Positions 43,251 through 55,311 of a stretch of 60,000 nt of DNA are shown in pieces. The position numbers and the translations under genes are program-made. Numbering within the stretch: position 1 is the first letter of the stretch; each line of letters starts with the position of its first letter. Source of the stretch: Adiantum capillus-veneris (Eukaryota > Streptophyta > Polypodiopsida > Polypodiales > Pteridaceae); contig CM043964.1 of assembly GCA_014529385.2 (NCBI GenBank), positions 1,404,997 to 1,464,996 of the forward strand, read 5' to 3'. The notes beneath the pieces were generated by a model. The model ran no database searches. It was not told the DNA's origin and saw nothing but the letters and a program-made list of their open reading frames with translations.

Positions 43251-46200
43251 ATCTTTAAGCGCATTGAGTGCCTTTTGGTGTCTGATTTTTTGCTCTTCAT
43301 CACGCACTTGCAAAAATTGCATGTCTACTTTGTTCTTTAGCTCCACTGCTGAGTAGCCTACAAACCTTGATGTCAGGTTGCTGATCACTGGCGCAAATAT
43401 TTTCGTTTGTTTGCCAAGTGAAGAAACCTACGTAAAACGCTTCCTCGAATGCCAGCATATTCTGTGAAGGTAGATACATACACATAGTGTAGAAGCCATA
43501 GAGGACTTCTTCGGAAGGTTGGCCACTGAGATCATAGCACAACCCTTTGTTACCCTCGAGGAATGACATCCAAGGGGCGCCTGCTTACTCTGGTTCATTG
43601 AGCACTTCGATGCAGGTGAGCAGCATTCGGCAGATTTTGTTTAACATAGCACATTACAAATCTGGTAGACTTTTAAAAGAATGACATGGCACACTTTAGG
43701 GTTTTCACCATGTATTCTTCAATCGGCTATCCCTTTTTTGGAGCAGGAAATCTGGGGTAATTCAGCCAAGCTGGCCGCTTCTTTAGTAGTGCCTCATGTG
43801 CTATCCAGGTCCTTACTCTTTGTAAAACACTCGAAGGTAGGGTCCTTTTGCAGGGTCGCAGGTGCTCTTGTGAACAGAATCAAGTACTTTGGATTCTTGT
43901 TGAGCCAGCTCAACCTACCCTTCGGGTGGTCTTGATTTGCGTTCTGGACTTTCATGTCAGTGTAAAGCCTTTCTTTTACTTGCAGCAACTCTACTTTAAT
44001 ATGAGGATAGGGCAGGGATTGTTGGTGCCATTGCACATTTATTTGATCAGGAGTGAGTTGGGTGACATTAATGGAATGAAGTGCTCTCAACTCCCAATCC
44101 ATTGCTGCCTTCCACTACTCATCTACCTCTTGTGTAATTTTGTCTTTCAGTGCATCTTCTTCAGCCTTTGAGAACTAGACGATGGACACTGTGTCTGCTT
44201 CGGTAATTGGTACATGAAACTCCTCCTTGCCACTTAGCTCTAATGTTGGCTGTGTCTCCATGTTAGCAAATGAGACCAAGGGGATTTCTATTTGAGGTTG
44301 CTTTGAAGTGCCTGCCTCTTCTTGCATTTTTGGGCGTCCCTCTGTCAGTAGTAGCTGATTGACTCTTTTGAGTTCAACTATCTCCTTCAACAGCTTGTCT
44401 TCTCTTTGGACCCGCATCAAGGCCAGTTCTCTACGCTGAGACTGCTCCAATTTTATCTCTAGCTTGAGGTCTTTATTTTTCTTTTCTGATGCCTTGTAGA
44501 CATCATCTGTTCCCTTGATCGAGGTGACAGTTGGATTTTCTTGTATTTGCCGCAAGAATATTGCCTGATCATTGATTCGTTGTTTAGAGTACTGTAGGAA
44601 AGCATTGGCTATATCTAACTGTACGTGGATCTTTTGAGCTGATAGGGTTGTATTTAGAAGTTCATTTGTAACTTCCTGAGCTGATCATCCTTTGCTTTGC
44701 ATGCATCTGACAGTTTTATAAGCAACTCACCCAGTTCCTTCATTTCTTTTTGTTGCTTATCTCTTGAGAGCTGATGTTGTTCAGCTTCCGATCTCAACTC
44801 CTGCACTTGCCTCTGTAGATTGGTGATGGCATTGAGTTTGTCGTCCAACTCCCCTTGGAGTTCATCAATCACCATCTCTAACTCTTTGGCCCTTGTGCTA
44901 CGGCCAAGTGCTGCTAAGCGAAGTCGTTCTGTCATATCCTGCATTTTCTTAGCATACTCATTTACTTGCAGGATGAATTCATCATTCGATTGCCAATATT
45001 CACTTTGTGCTAGTTGTCTTGATGTTTCTGCAGATTCTTTTACCTCTGGCTGCATCATGGTTGGTGGTTGCTGTTGCTGCCCTTATGGTTGCTGATCTTT
45101 TTCCATTGAGGTCAAGGGTGGTGCCTCGCCCTTCTCTTGCTATGTTGAGTTAGAGGGTGTTTACTCGGCCTCTTGTTCTCTTGTGTGCTCAAACTTTGCG
45201 GTGTCCTCTTTTGGTGCATGACTGGCTACCTTTGCTGTCTCTGGCTCTTTCTTTATTTGTTGCTCTTGAGTAGATATAGCAGCTTGTTGTGGTGATTTCG
45301 CCGCTTCTTGCTGTTCCGATTCTTGTGTAGATTCAACCTCTTTTTTCTGTGCAGGTTGTTCTGCTTCTTTTAATGGCTCGACTGTTGTGATTCTAACTGC
45401 CAGTGATGGTGGTGGGCTCGGCATTGGGTGATCTTGGTGTTCAGAGACAGGAGAAGAGATGCGAGGAGACACATCACCTTGAGCATGTTGTTCTTCTCCT
45501 TGTGCAATGGCTTCCTCTGCTTGCTCTTGATGTTCTACCACCTCTTTTGCCTTTCTCACCGCTTCTTGGGATTCCTTTAGCTTTGAAGATTCTGCTTCTT
45601 GGAACATCTTTTCCAAGAATTCCGTAGGATCTTCAAACTGCTTCCTCGTGTGATGCTTGGTTCTAGGCCCTTTAAGCCCAATAGAAACCCACTTTTTTGG
45701 GTCCTTTCCTTGTGCTTGGTGACTGCATTGTATGTGTGTTTCTCTCTTTCAAACTAAGATTGCTTTTGTACGGGTTCCTCCTGGTGTGCTTCCACGGCTT
45801 TTCTCTTCATTTCCTCCTGTCGTGCTCTTTTCTTCATTATTTGAGCTATCACTGCTTTGCCATTCTGGCAAGCTCTCAGTTGATTCTTTATCAGACTTGT
45901 AAGATCTCCTAGAAGATCTTGTAGCTCAAGGAGATGGTTAAGTTGACATTATCCAAGTGTTTTGATCTGGGGTAGGTGTTAGGTTGTCGGCCATGCCGAT
46001 GGCATGGTATGCAATTCTGGTCAAAACTTTTGGTGCACCTAGGCATGTGATCTTTCCTTCCTTATTTGTCCCTTTCAATGTGGACAAAACATATTCTGCA
46101 TGGTCGATTGGATGTCTGGTTTTTTACTTGAGGACTTGCGTAAAGGTGGTGGCAACCGCATGATTGGGCGTGGTATACCTTGGTGCGCTCTTAGCAAGGA

Positions 46201-46640
46201 AATGGAAATGCTGATGGTATAACCTTGCGGGATCCTCCACCTGTTTTTGTGAATAAGGTTTGCAAAGGTGGTTGCGGTGGTTTCTTTAGTGAAAGTTCTA
46301 GCCGTTTCCCTGTCTCTTGCCCTCATTGTCATTCCTTCTGTGGATGCAGTCTGAGTGCTTCTGCCACTATCTCCTTGGTAATTACCACTTCAACTTTATT
46401 ACCTTGGGGGTCAAAAATATAAGTGGTTCCATCTTCTTTGATCGTGGAAAAAAGCTCGTAAGGTCTAGTTGGTATGCGGGTAGCTCTTGCAACTTTTCTT
46501 TCTGGTTGAGATTCTTCTTGGCCCTCTCTACTGCTTGCATGCCTCCTCTTCAGTGAATAGAGTGTCAAAGCTAGCAGATTTGACAGATTTTTCTTTAAAG
46601 TATCCTTCAGTTTGAAATGTTGATAATTTTGGTCCAATTT
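43250..46640 (-). pseudogene. Coiled-coil-rich gene of unknown function, copy 1 (broken)
   Basis: On the minus strand six or more open segments in changing frames (46637-46329, 46332-46075, 45616-45161, 45058-44654, 44555-44175, 44102-43794, 43569-43300) together resemble copy 2. The N-terminal part has a motif GNKVEVVITKEIVAEALRL. The middle is a long Gln/Glu/Lys/Ser low-complexity and coiled-coil stretch (ERLRLAALGRSTRAKELEMV). The C-terminal part has WHQQSLPYPHIKVELLQ and LSGQPSEEVLYGFYTMCMYL. I recognise no catalytic domain. Such N-terminal motifs recall plant-retrotransposon accessory ORFs, but that is an inference. At least five frameshifts or stops are needed to link the segments. Confidence 0.55.
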
Positions 46641-48330
46641 GCTTCAAATCAATTTTTTAACAAGCATAGATGCATAAAAACATATAAGAAACATACTTGT
46701 AAAGTCAAAACAAGAAATTGCAACAAAAGTAAATAATTGAGATTATTTATAGCTGAGTAATTTTTTCAACTTTTTGCAGATTTAGCATTGCAAGCTTGAA
46801 GTATATACCAAATACATACTCTGAGTGAAATATGGGCTCCTTTGGATGCATAGGGTGAAAATGGTACCATATTTTGGCTTTAGGTCTCTGAAACAGTAGA
46901 TATAAAGGAAATTTGAGATTTTGAGCTCCAAGTTGGTTCCAACTTGGCTACTGGGCTTAGCACATCATGAACTTTGGATGTATGATGGAAAAATAGCAAA
47001 ATTCTCCTATTTTGGCATGAAAGTAAATAATCGCGATTATTAACTTTTGTACCAAAATGAACATTTTTTGATACAACTTGGTTCTAGGCATTGTATAGAC
47101 CCTGTGTATGTGATATGAGGTAATTTGGATAAAAAAAAGTGGTCCATAACTCAGAATTTGGCTTGCAAAGACTTCCTTGCGTTTTTTGGCAATTTTTCAA
47201 GTTATATGTGATTATTTTGGCTCATACTTGATTTTTGGCATGTAATAGGTGTGTGCACATGATAGGTGAGGTGCTGATACAATTTCCAAGCAAAAATAGT
47301 GCAAAAGTAAATAATCGCGATTATTTATAGCAGCCATATTTTTCTTGCAAAACTTAAAATCTTTGACCTAAACACATTCTATATACCTAAAACAAGTCCT
47401 AAATTGAATTTGGTAAAGTTGGTATTGCCGGCATCACTTTGTGCTTTGTCGACTCTGAAATCTTTGATTTTTGTGACTACACTGCCTGTTGAGTTGGTTC
47501 ATCACTTATGAGGCTTTGGACTTGTCTGCAACATAGTTGTGAAGCAACTCATCCAATTTTGGCTCATTTAAAGTCAATTTGATGTCGTATGTCAAAATTT
47601 GACGCTTTGTAGCCTTCGAGCCGTTTTTTAGATTTTCGAGGGATTTGCTTGATTGATTTCACGAAACTAATCATATACATTGTATATAAACCTCGTAGGA
47701 AAGCTGTCTATGGAGTTAGAACCAAATTCTCACATCTGCCAAAAACCTAGCTTTTCTAGTGGGACCCCCTCGACCCCGTTGAATGGTCAATTGATGATAT
47801 AGAAAGGTTCTATTATGTTAGGGCATGCTACAATTCAAATGTCATCCGATTTGATTGAGTTGATAGGCCGCTATGGTCAATTTTTGCTCGTAGGTCTTGG
47901 TGCCACTGCTCGGATTCTAGGGTTTTTCTTAGGGATTTAGACTAGCTACCGGCCGAAGAAAATTGATCATTGATGAGTAAAGAACTTACCCCTCATGTCT
48001 CGTGTGCGACGGCGGTGAAAACGGGCAATTGTAGACTCCGGAAAGTACGTGCGAAAGAGGTCAAAAATCTCTCTCTGCAAAGGTAACAAGTGGAAATGAG
48101 GCCGTTTTAGCCTACCTGAGATATCTATACCTGGACTTCTCGAACCATTTTTCCTCAGCCTCCCCCATTAGTCCTTGTTGACGCATAGCTCTCTCCGGGG
48201 GCAACACATTGCACTTCTCCGCACTCGATTCCGACCACCAGTGTGCGTGTAGCGTCAAGATACACTCTCACTCTCTCTCGTACACAGAATACGCTCTCCA
48301 CAGACACTTCATAAAAATCAAAAGAGGGTT
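46640..48330. repeat. Noncoding array with palindromes spaced about 284-294 bp, upstream of copy 1
   Basis: gtaaataattgagattattt starts at 46729, gtaaataatcgcgattatta at 47023 and gtaaataatcgcgattattt at 47307. A different near-palindrome gtcaaaatttgac lies at 47591. The steps are 294, 284 and 284 bases. Sequence between them is poorly conserved, so this looks like an old tandem repeat. No ORF is believable here; the 48155-48346 frame has no recognisable content. Confidence 0.6.
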
Positions 48331-48600
48331 TTTTCATTAAGGTCAAAATTTGGTATAAATACCGTTCAATTACAATATCTCAAGTTCCAAAGTAAAATCT
48401 TACTTAGTCTAATGGCAACAATAATATTCAAAATTAGAAACTTCTGCAAGCCCCAAGTGTTTACAAATGAAATTACAGGTTTTTTTCTTAATCAGGGAAT
48501 GACTACATAGGATTTCTTTCTTTCCGTAGTCCACCAGTATTTAGTTGAGTGTAGCCGCCAGTCTTCTGCTAACACTCCCCCCCTCCTAGTTCATGTCGTC
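48330..48600 (-). other. 3' flank of coiled-coil gene copy 2, with an LTR-like end
   Basis: The minus strand reads AGGAGGGGGGGAG followed by TGTTAGCAGAAGACTGG (48571 leftward). That is the pattern of a polypurine tract joined to an LTR start. I could not find the matching second LTR, so this stays a suggestion. The rest is AT-rich with no ORF. Confidence 0.35.
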
Positions 48601-48699
48601 CCCGACATGACAATAGAGCAACTGCTTCAGTGGAGGCTTTTGCGCATCTTTAGAACAGACTCATACTGTGCATGCTGGGCTAGTAATGTAGGGCCGAAT

Positions 48700-51600
48700 A
48701 TACCTGTATCGATGGTGAAGAAGCCGGTGTAGAAAGCTTCTTCAAAGGCCTAGAGGTGGTATGAGGGCAAGAACATTATTCGTTGGTAGAGGGCATGTAT
48801 CACCTCATGGGAAGGTTGAGCAGACAGTTCATAAGCACATCTATATCTATCTTGGAAGAAAAATATGATGTCTGTTGCCTGCCCAGGTTTAAAGACCTCA
48901 AAAACTGCCAGAAGGGTTTTACATATCTTCCTGAGCATTTAATGCAAGAGAGGTTAGGCAAGCCAGTGAAAAATTTAATGCATTAGGAAAATTTTGAACT
49001 CATTTTTGGGCCTTTTAAGAGTGCCACATCATCAAAGTTGTACAAAAGAAAGCAACCCAGTAGACCCCTCTAAATATTGCTTAGAACCCCATGATATGAC
49101 CTATCATTGGAAAGTTCTTGAAAGATGGATTCTAAAGAGCCAAGGTCCAAAAAGTTTGGATGACTTCTCTAAAAGTTATGCCATTTTTTTTCAATCAGCC
49201 AGGTTTTGTTACCGTTACGGTAATCTAAAATCACCTTTTTCTAGATCTACATGAAGGCAATGTGCGATACTTGCATGCTATATATCAATAGATAGCATTT
49301 GAAGAGTGGATTCTAAATATCCAACCTTCGACAAGTTTGGATCTTATTTACAGAAAATTACCGATCCCCACTTTTTAAAAGCTATGCCACATCAACAATT
49401 CTTACAAGGCCCATTTTTGAGTCCAAACTTTTCCTAATGGGCGGCCATTAGGGTTTTCACCATGTATTGCTCACTCATTCTCTCGCCTGCCTTCAAGCCT
49501 GGCATCGTTGGGTAGTTGAGCCACGTGGGGTGGCTTCTCTTCAGCAATTCATGCTCCTTCCATGTCTGCATCCTTGGTAGAGGGCAAAAGATGAGGTTGT
49601 CTCTGATTATTTTAGACGCCTCTACCAGATGTACTAAATACTGAGGGTATTTAGTGAGCCATGCCTTCTTCCATCTTGGTTGGGAGTCTACAATGAGTTT
49701 AACCCCTTCTGGTTTGGTGACATCTTCATTGTACAGTGGCACTGTGGGCTCCTCTTTGATCATCTTGTTGATTGTAGCAGCTTCATATTTGAGAAGAGGA
49801 TAGGGGAGAGAAGGTTGTAGCCATTCATGTCGAGCGACACTTGCATCTAATTTCTGAATTGTCATCGCCTTTAATATCCTCTGCTCCCACTGCATTGCTT
49901 GTTTTGTCGTATCCTTTATAGCTGCTTCTATGGATTTCTGTAGATTGTCTTCCTCTTCTTGTGTCAGATCCTGGGGCTCTTGTATTGATTCCCTAGGAAT
50001 ATCCTCTTGTATGATAGTGTCCACTGGGTCTGACACATTCTCTATGTCAATTCCTTCCGTTGCAGTCGGCCCTTGACTTTGTTGACGTTCTTCACTTGTT
50101 TGGCCCTGAAGTTCATCCAGCTGCTTCTGTAACTTGTCTTTTGCTATCTCAGCTTGTTCTCTCACAGATACTAATAGGTAATTGAGTTCTACATTGAACC
50201 ATCAGCTTTGTCTAACTTCTGTTTTATCTCAACATTCTTTATTTGCAGCGTTTGTGAATTATCTTCTAATCTTTCCTGAAACTTCAACAATTCTGCTTTC
50301 AATGACTTGTTCTTCTCTTCCAATCGGCTTTGTATCACCATTGATCCTTCTACCATCATCACTCTCTGCTTCTTCTCAAGCTTCAACTCTTTTTGGAGTT
50401 CTATCATTTGTTCTTCAAACGCATCTTTTTCTTGGCTGGTGCTAGTTGTAGCTGCAGCTCTTGCCCTGCCCGGCGATGCTCTCAACCTCTAAATAGTTTT
50501 CTCTTTTACTTTGATTTGATCTTTGAGCTCAATTACCTCATCTTGGTTAGCTTCCTATGAGATTTCAGCCCTATCCTTAGCTTCTTTCAAGATCTCTACT
50601 TGCTTCGACTCTTCCGCTAATTGTAGGGTTAGCTCATCCCTTTCCTTCTCAGCTTCAGAAAGAGCCTTGCTGACTTTTTGGTATTTCTCTTTAGAGTTTA
50701 GCAGCTTCTGATTGCTTTCCTGGCTTTGATTTTCTAGCTCTTGACATTTTTGTAGTGCTACCTCTAATTGAGCTTGTACCTGTGCTTGGCCATGCACCTG
50801 CTCCTGGTTTTGCCTCTGGAGTGTTTCCACTTCTGTTTTCACATTTTCTTCACTCAACCTCAGCTCTTCGTACTCTATTTAATTGGCCATTGATCTGGCT
50901 CTCAATCCTTGTAGTCTTTGTATTACTTCTTCCTAGTCTTCCTTCTGTGGTTGCAAATCTATGGTGTCTGTTGCATTCTCCTTCAGCTTCACCAAACGAG
51001 TACTCAATGTGGATTTTTCTTGTTTAGGTGTTGACAATTGAAATGCTTTCTGAGCTGCCTCCTCTCAGGTATATCCAGCAGTAGCAGATCTAGGAATATT
51101 TCATAATTCCTTGCCTCAGGATCTTGCTTCTCATTTTTTGGTTCAATTTCTGCCTTTTGCTCTTTCTCTTTGTTCTCTTCTTCCTTGGAGTCTTGTTGCC
51201 CATCAGATTTGTTCAACTCCTCAGTTTGTTGGGGTTGAGGAGGACTAGGAGGAGGTGGTGATGGTGGAGGACTTGACTCAGGGCTTGATGGTGGGGTTGA
51301 TGATTTATTTTTGAAATCCCGGTCAGCTTTTGTTTTCCTCTCTCTTTCTTCCCCTTCCTGCTCTTCTAGCAACTGCCGCCTCACATCATCAACCTCTTCA
51401 TCAGTAAATGGTATGACTGGAATGTTCTCAGCTGCCGCATCTAGGATCTCAAAATTCTTTATGTAGTCTTTGAAGCGATCCCTATGTGTCCTTCGAGAAG
51501 ATCTAGACATTGCCTCAAGTGAAGGCTTACATAATTCATTTAGATATCCTTTTAGCATTTGTTGGGCTTTGAAACTTTCCATCAACCTTTCTAGTCGAGC

Positions 51601-52575
51601 AAACTTCTGGGATTTGGTCTCTTTTGCTGGCATTTGTACAGTAGCTTTCTTCCGTTGAGCAGGCTCTTCTTTCATTGTCTCTAGCTTTCTCTTTAGTCTG
51701 GTGGTTACCCTGGGAGCTGTTGGTTGTTCCTCTTCCTTGTCCTCTGTCACCTTTAACCAGTCATTTTGTGATGGAGGAAGAGGCCACTGGCCCCTTGCAT
51801 GTAAAGATTCATATATCACCTTTGTAAGAATCTCCCCTGGTGCAATGTATGTAGGATTCGGGGTTCCCATTCTCACAATGTTGTACTGTAGGTACTCCGA
51901 ATAATCTGTCTCTTTTGGCCTGCTTGTCTTCATTGCCCATGTAAATGTCGTTCCAATTGCTGCCGGTGGTGCAATGTACTTTTGAGGTCTCTTTGTGCAC
52001 ATATAGAAATATTGGTTGTAAAGTTAGCACATGGTTTCCACCATTGGATTAGGAACGTCCTCGAAGGTGTAGTTCTTCTTGATTTCTTTGTATACCTTTA
52101 CCTCTTCTCGCCTCTTGTTGACACTGTCGCCTTTGCTAGAGAGGTTTAATTCACTTGCGACCACTTCTGGCGTGATTACAATTACTCTGGTCTTTCCTTG
52201 CAGAGTTGTCACTTTGGCTATGCCATTTTATTTGATTGTGGTGATGAATTCCCAAACAATCTGGATGTCAATTCCTGCTGGCAACGCTTCAAAATAATTG
52301 TGTAAGTCCAGCTTTTCCAAGAGAGACAGTATATCTGGATTTCTCATGAACTCATTGAGTTCCTGAGGTATCATTGGCAGCTCTATGGCATTGTCTTCTG
52401 GGTCCTTGAGCAGGCCTTGGCATATCCTGAGGTCGTTTGATTCTAGTAGGTTGCTTTGTAACCAAGTGGTAATGGGATTTATGGTTCCTACTGGTATTAC
52501 AAATGGCTCCACTTCATCTAGGTAATCTTTGTTGGTCATTCTTTTCTTCTTTGCTGGTGACTTAGCGGCTGCCAT
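48700..52575 (-). pseudogene. Coiled-coil-rich gene of unknown function, copy 2 (broken)
   Basis: ATG at 52573-52575 (MAAAKSPAKKKRMTNKDY). The first 524 codons stay in one frame with two stops (near 52226 and 52021). A globular N-terminal part (GTINPITTWLQSNLLES, RVIVITPEVVASELNL) is followed by YLQYNIVRMGTPNPTYIAPG, a Lys/Glu/Pro-rich linker with a poly-Ser-Pro run, and long coiled coils (50857-50165). The conserved C-terminal part has WLQPSLPYPLLKYEAATINK, KYPQYLVHLVEAS and LSAQPSHEVIHALYQRIMFL. Frameshifts lie near 50900, 50180 and 48940. Size would be about 1200 residues. Homology with copy 1 is clear in the C-terminal third. Function unknown. Confidence 0.6.
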
Positions 52576-52599
52576 GGATCCTGTTGCACTCAGTAGTCC

Positions 52600-53650
52600 A
52601 AAGTTAGCGTTCTTTACAGATTAGATGATAAACTGAGTTTTAACTATCCAATTGACTTGAAAATTCAAACATGAGCTCAAGAGGGACTAAGGATGGCTTG
52701 CAAATGAAAACAATAAAAATTGTGCTTCAAATTAAGCCTGAAGACATACTACGCGTAGGATGTCTTTATCCTCAGAATGACTTGAAACTTGTCATGATGA
52801 GAGCCTATGACCTGTACATCACAACTATGTGCTTGGATTTTGATTTGGATACCAAAAAGTGAAATATTGGACTATTTTAGGCTTTTGGTTCACAAATGAG
52901 GAGGATGTCCTGTAATGATAAGCAAATGTTGTCCAAATGGCTTGAAAATTGATATGTAGGCTTCTTGTAGCATGATGGTTCTATTTATGATGTCAAACTT
53001 TTCTTAGTAGGTCAATATGAGTCTGGAGCCATACTATGCATAGGATGTCTTTTTTGCTCAGAATTGCATGAAATTTGTCAGTATGATAGGGCATAGCCTA
53101 TGGATCACAGCTATGTGCTTAGATTTGAATTTGGATAAGTTTTGAGGGTAGGAAGACCATTTTTGGTGTTTGGGACTCTGAAAAGTACATCTATGGAGCT
53201 ATGAGGCCAAAAAGTGATTTGTTTGGCTGGACACTTGGTGGGTGGGCTTGTATGAATGTGATAAACATGTATGAAGGCCGAAAAATCCATCTCGAGGTCA
53301 TTTTAAGCTTAGAGACATACTACGCTTAGGATGTCTTTTTTTCACGATTTTGTAGATATGACCTCATAGTTGGCTTTGACATAATGTGAAGAGGGTATGG
53401 TTCAAGTTTCACTTGATTTGGATCATTTTTTATAGGTCTATGATCAATTCTTGCCTCTATGCTCTGACTTTGTGTTATTTGATGCATAAGAGGTCAACTT
53501 TTGTCCAAATGGGGTGAAACTTGAGGGATAAGCTGTAAATGACGTGTAGAAGCTGTGTGTATGGTTGAATGATGAGTTGGGTGCCCAAACATGGCCTTCA
53601 GACATCCTGCGCGTAGGATGTCTCCTGTGCATTTTTTTGTAATGAGTCCT
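52600..53650. repeat. Noncoding array with palindromes spaced 285-287 bp, upstream of copy 2
   Basis: catactacgcgtaggatgtc starts at 52745. Variants start at 53030 (catactatgcataggatgtc), 53316 (catactacgcttaggatgtc) and 53603 (catcctgcgcgtaggatgtc). Steps are 285, 286 and 287 bases. The core CTACGCGTAG is a perfect palindrome. After each core the next roughly 90 bases are recognisably related between the first two units (gaaacttgtc/gaaatttgtc ... tatgtgctt). The period matches that of the array upstream of copy 1, though the palindrome sequence differs. Confidence 0.75.
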
Positions 53651-55310
53651 ACTAACATGTGCATATGACCTTCCTAAGTCCCTCTGTGCTTTATTTCAAT
53701 TAAAAAAATCAAATGGTTAGTTAGAAACTCCCTTCTTGGCTTTTGAAGCTTCAGAGGTGATTTCTGACTCTTGGAGCGCTTTTTAGCAAAGAAATTTCTT
53801 GATGATGACCAGCATAGCTCTATTATCCCTCGGGGAACCTTGCCATGTGATTCGTGTTGGTTTTGGCTCCACTTGAGCTTCGTTTGGCGATTTTTTTGCT
53901 CTGGACGCGCCCATGATTGCGTTTGCATGCCCCCGATGATTTGTAGTGGTCTGCCACCATAGGATTTGGTTGTTGAAGGCCTTGGTAAGCCGCTCGCGAA
54001 GTTTGGTGGCAACAAACGGACGTCTCGCTTGGCTGTGAGAGCCAAGTGATGCTTTGCATTTTCGATGCCGTTTCTGATTCTTAGGTCTACCTTGGTCACC
54101 TTTTGACCATGTAGCCCATGAAGCCTTGTAGAGCTCGTCAAGAAGTGCCTACCCATGAGTTTTGGAATGATTCGGGCTACTTTTGCCGGATTTCCTCTTT
54201 GTGGCTTCTTGTAGGGCTCTAGAAGTTAGGGTTTTTCCCGTTGCTTTCTTGCCTCTTTCGGGCATCCAAGATTGGTCTCCTAGGCTAGGGTAAACCCCCT
54301 ATGAAGTCTTGTTGGTATTGGGTTAGCCGTTAGGTGGTTATCTACGCTCACAGGTCTCTACCCTACAAACCTCGTTGGAGTACTACGCTAGTTTTGGCGA
54401 CAAACATCACATATACATGAAGAGCATAAGGTGATGAGACTACCTCTCATATCTGGTAGTCCGGATGAATCTGCACGGCGTATTGGCTGCTAGAAGTCCT
54501 GTGCGCTCTAGGTGGCTAGAGCTCTCTCTCACAAGTGAATAGTAGAAAGGAGCCTTAAGTGGAGTGAAAAAATCTTATAATGGGGGTCCCAGAACCATTT
54601 TTCATGAAATTTGACATGTGCTCCTAACTTTTCGTGAAACGCAATTTAGACTGAAAAAGTTCTCCATTTGGACTCCATTTGCCCAGTTTCTGAGAATTTT
54701 GACGATTTGGTCAAAATCTGGCCACAATACGCCTCCCGCTTCATTCTCATAAGTGCACCCCCATTGCACCCTAGGTTGTTTTCTAGTCACTCATCATCCC
54801 CATCTTTTTTGTTTTTCATTACGATTGCATTTCACCTGCTTTTTGTATTTTTGAAGTTTTTCTGACAATAATTAGTAAGTTTAAAAGGAAAATAGAAAAA
54901 TAAACCCAAAAAACCCCAAAAATCAAAATAAATCAAAAACTTCATCTCGACACATTATGTATACTCACATGTAATTTTTATGACCGGATTTCTCCATTTT
55001 ACCAATATTTTGCCCAAAAAATGGCTATTTATATATATATACATACACTTATTGGCCCCAATTTGGCGTTTGGCCTCATATCTTTGTAGATTAATGCTGT
55101 ATAAGGGCATATATACTTTGGTTAGTCCAGAAAATTCACAATCAAACGTAAACCCCTAAAAAATAGTCAAAATAAGCCCTTTTTGTTGCTTTTTACTATC
55201 ATCGGGTTCGCATTGAGAATGCCTCCTCCCGGACGACAAGATATCGCCTCGGGGTATATGATGTGCATGGATTAAAAAAAACGTTCTAATGCATGGCCTT
55301 GTAACATGGC
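53650..55310. other. Noncoding DNA between the array and the right-hand gypsy element
   Basis: No believable gene. Minus-strand frames at 53674-54156 are open for up to 160 codons but show no motif. 54430-54600 weakly resembles 47985-48150 (acctctcatatct versus cccctcatgtctc; ccagaaccatttttc versus ctcgaaccatttttc), which supports parallel structure of the two units. A short TA run lies at 55030-55042. Confidence 0.4.
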
Positions 55311-55311
55311 C

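Noticed and set aside
52745-53625. Possible CRISPR array because of regularly spaced palindromic repeats
   Set aside because: Spacing is about 286 bases, repeats are imperfect and the DNA is plant nuclear in character; no cas genes.
53674-54156. Minus-strand ORF of 160 codons as a gene
   Set aside because: No motif, no clear start context and no relative in the window; left as noncoding.
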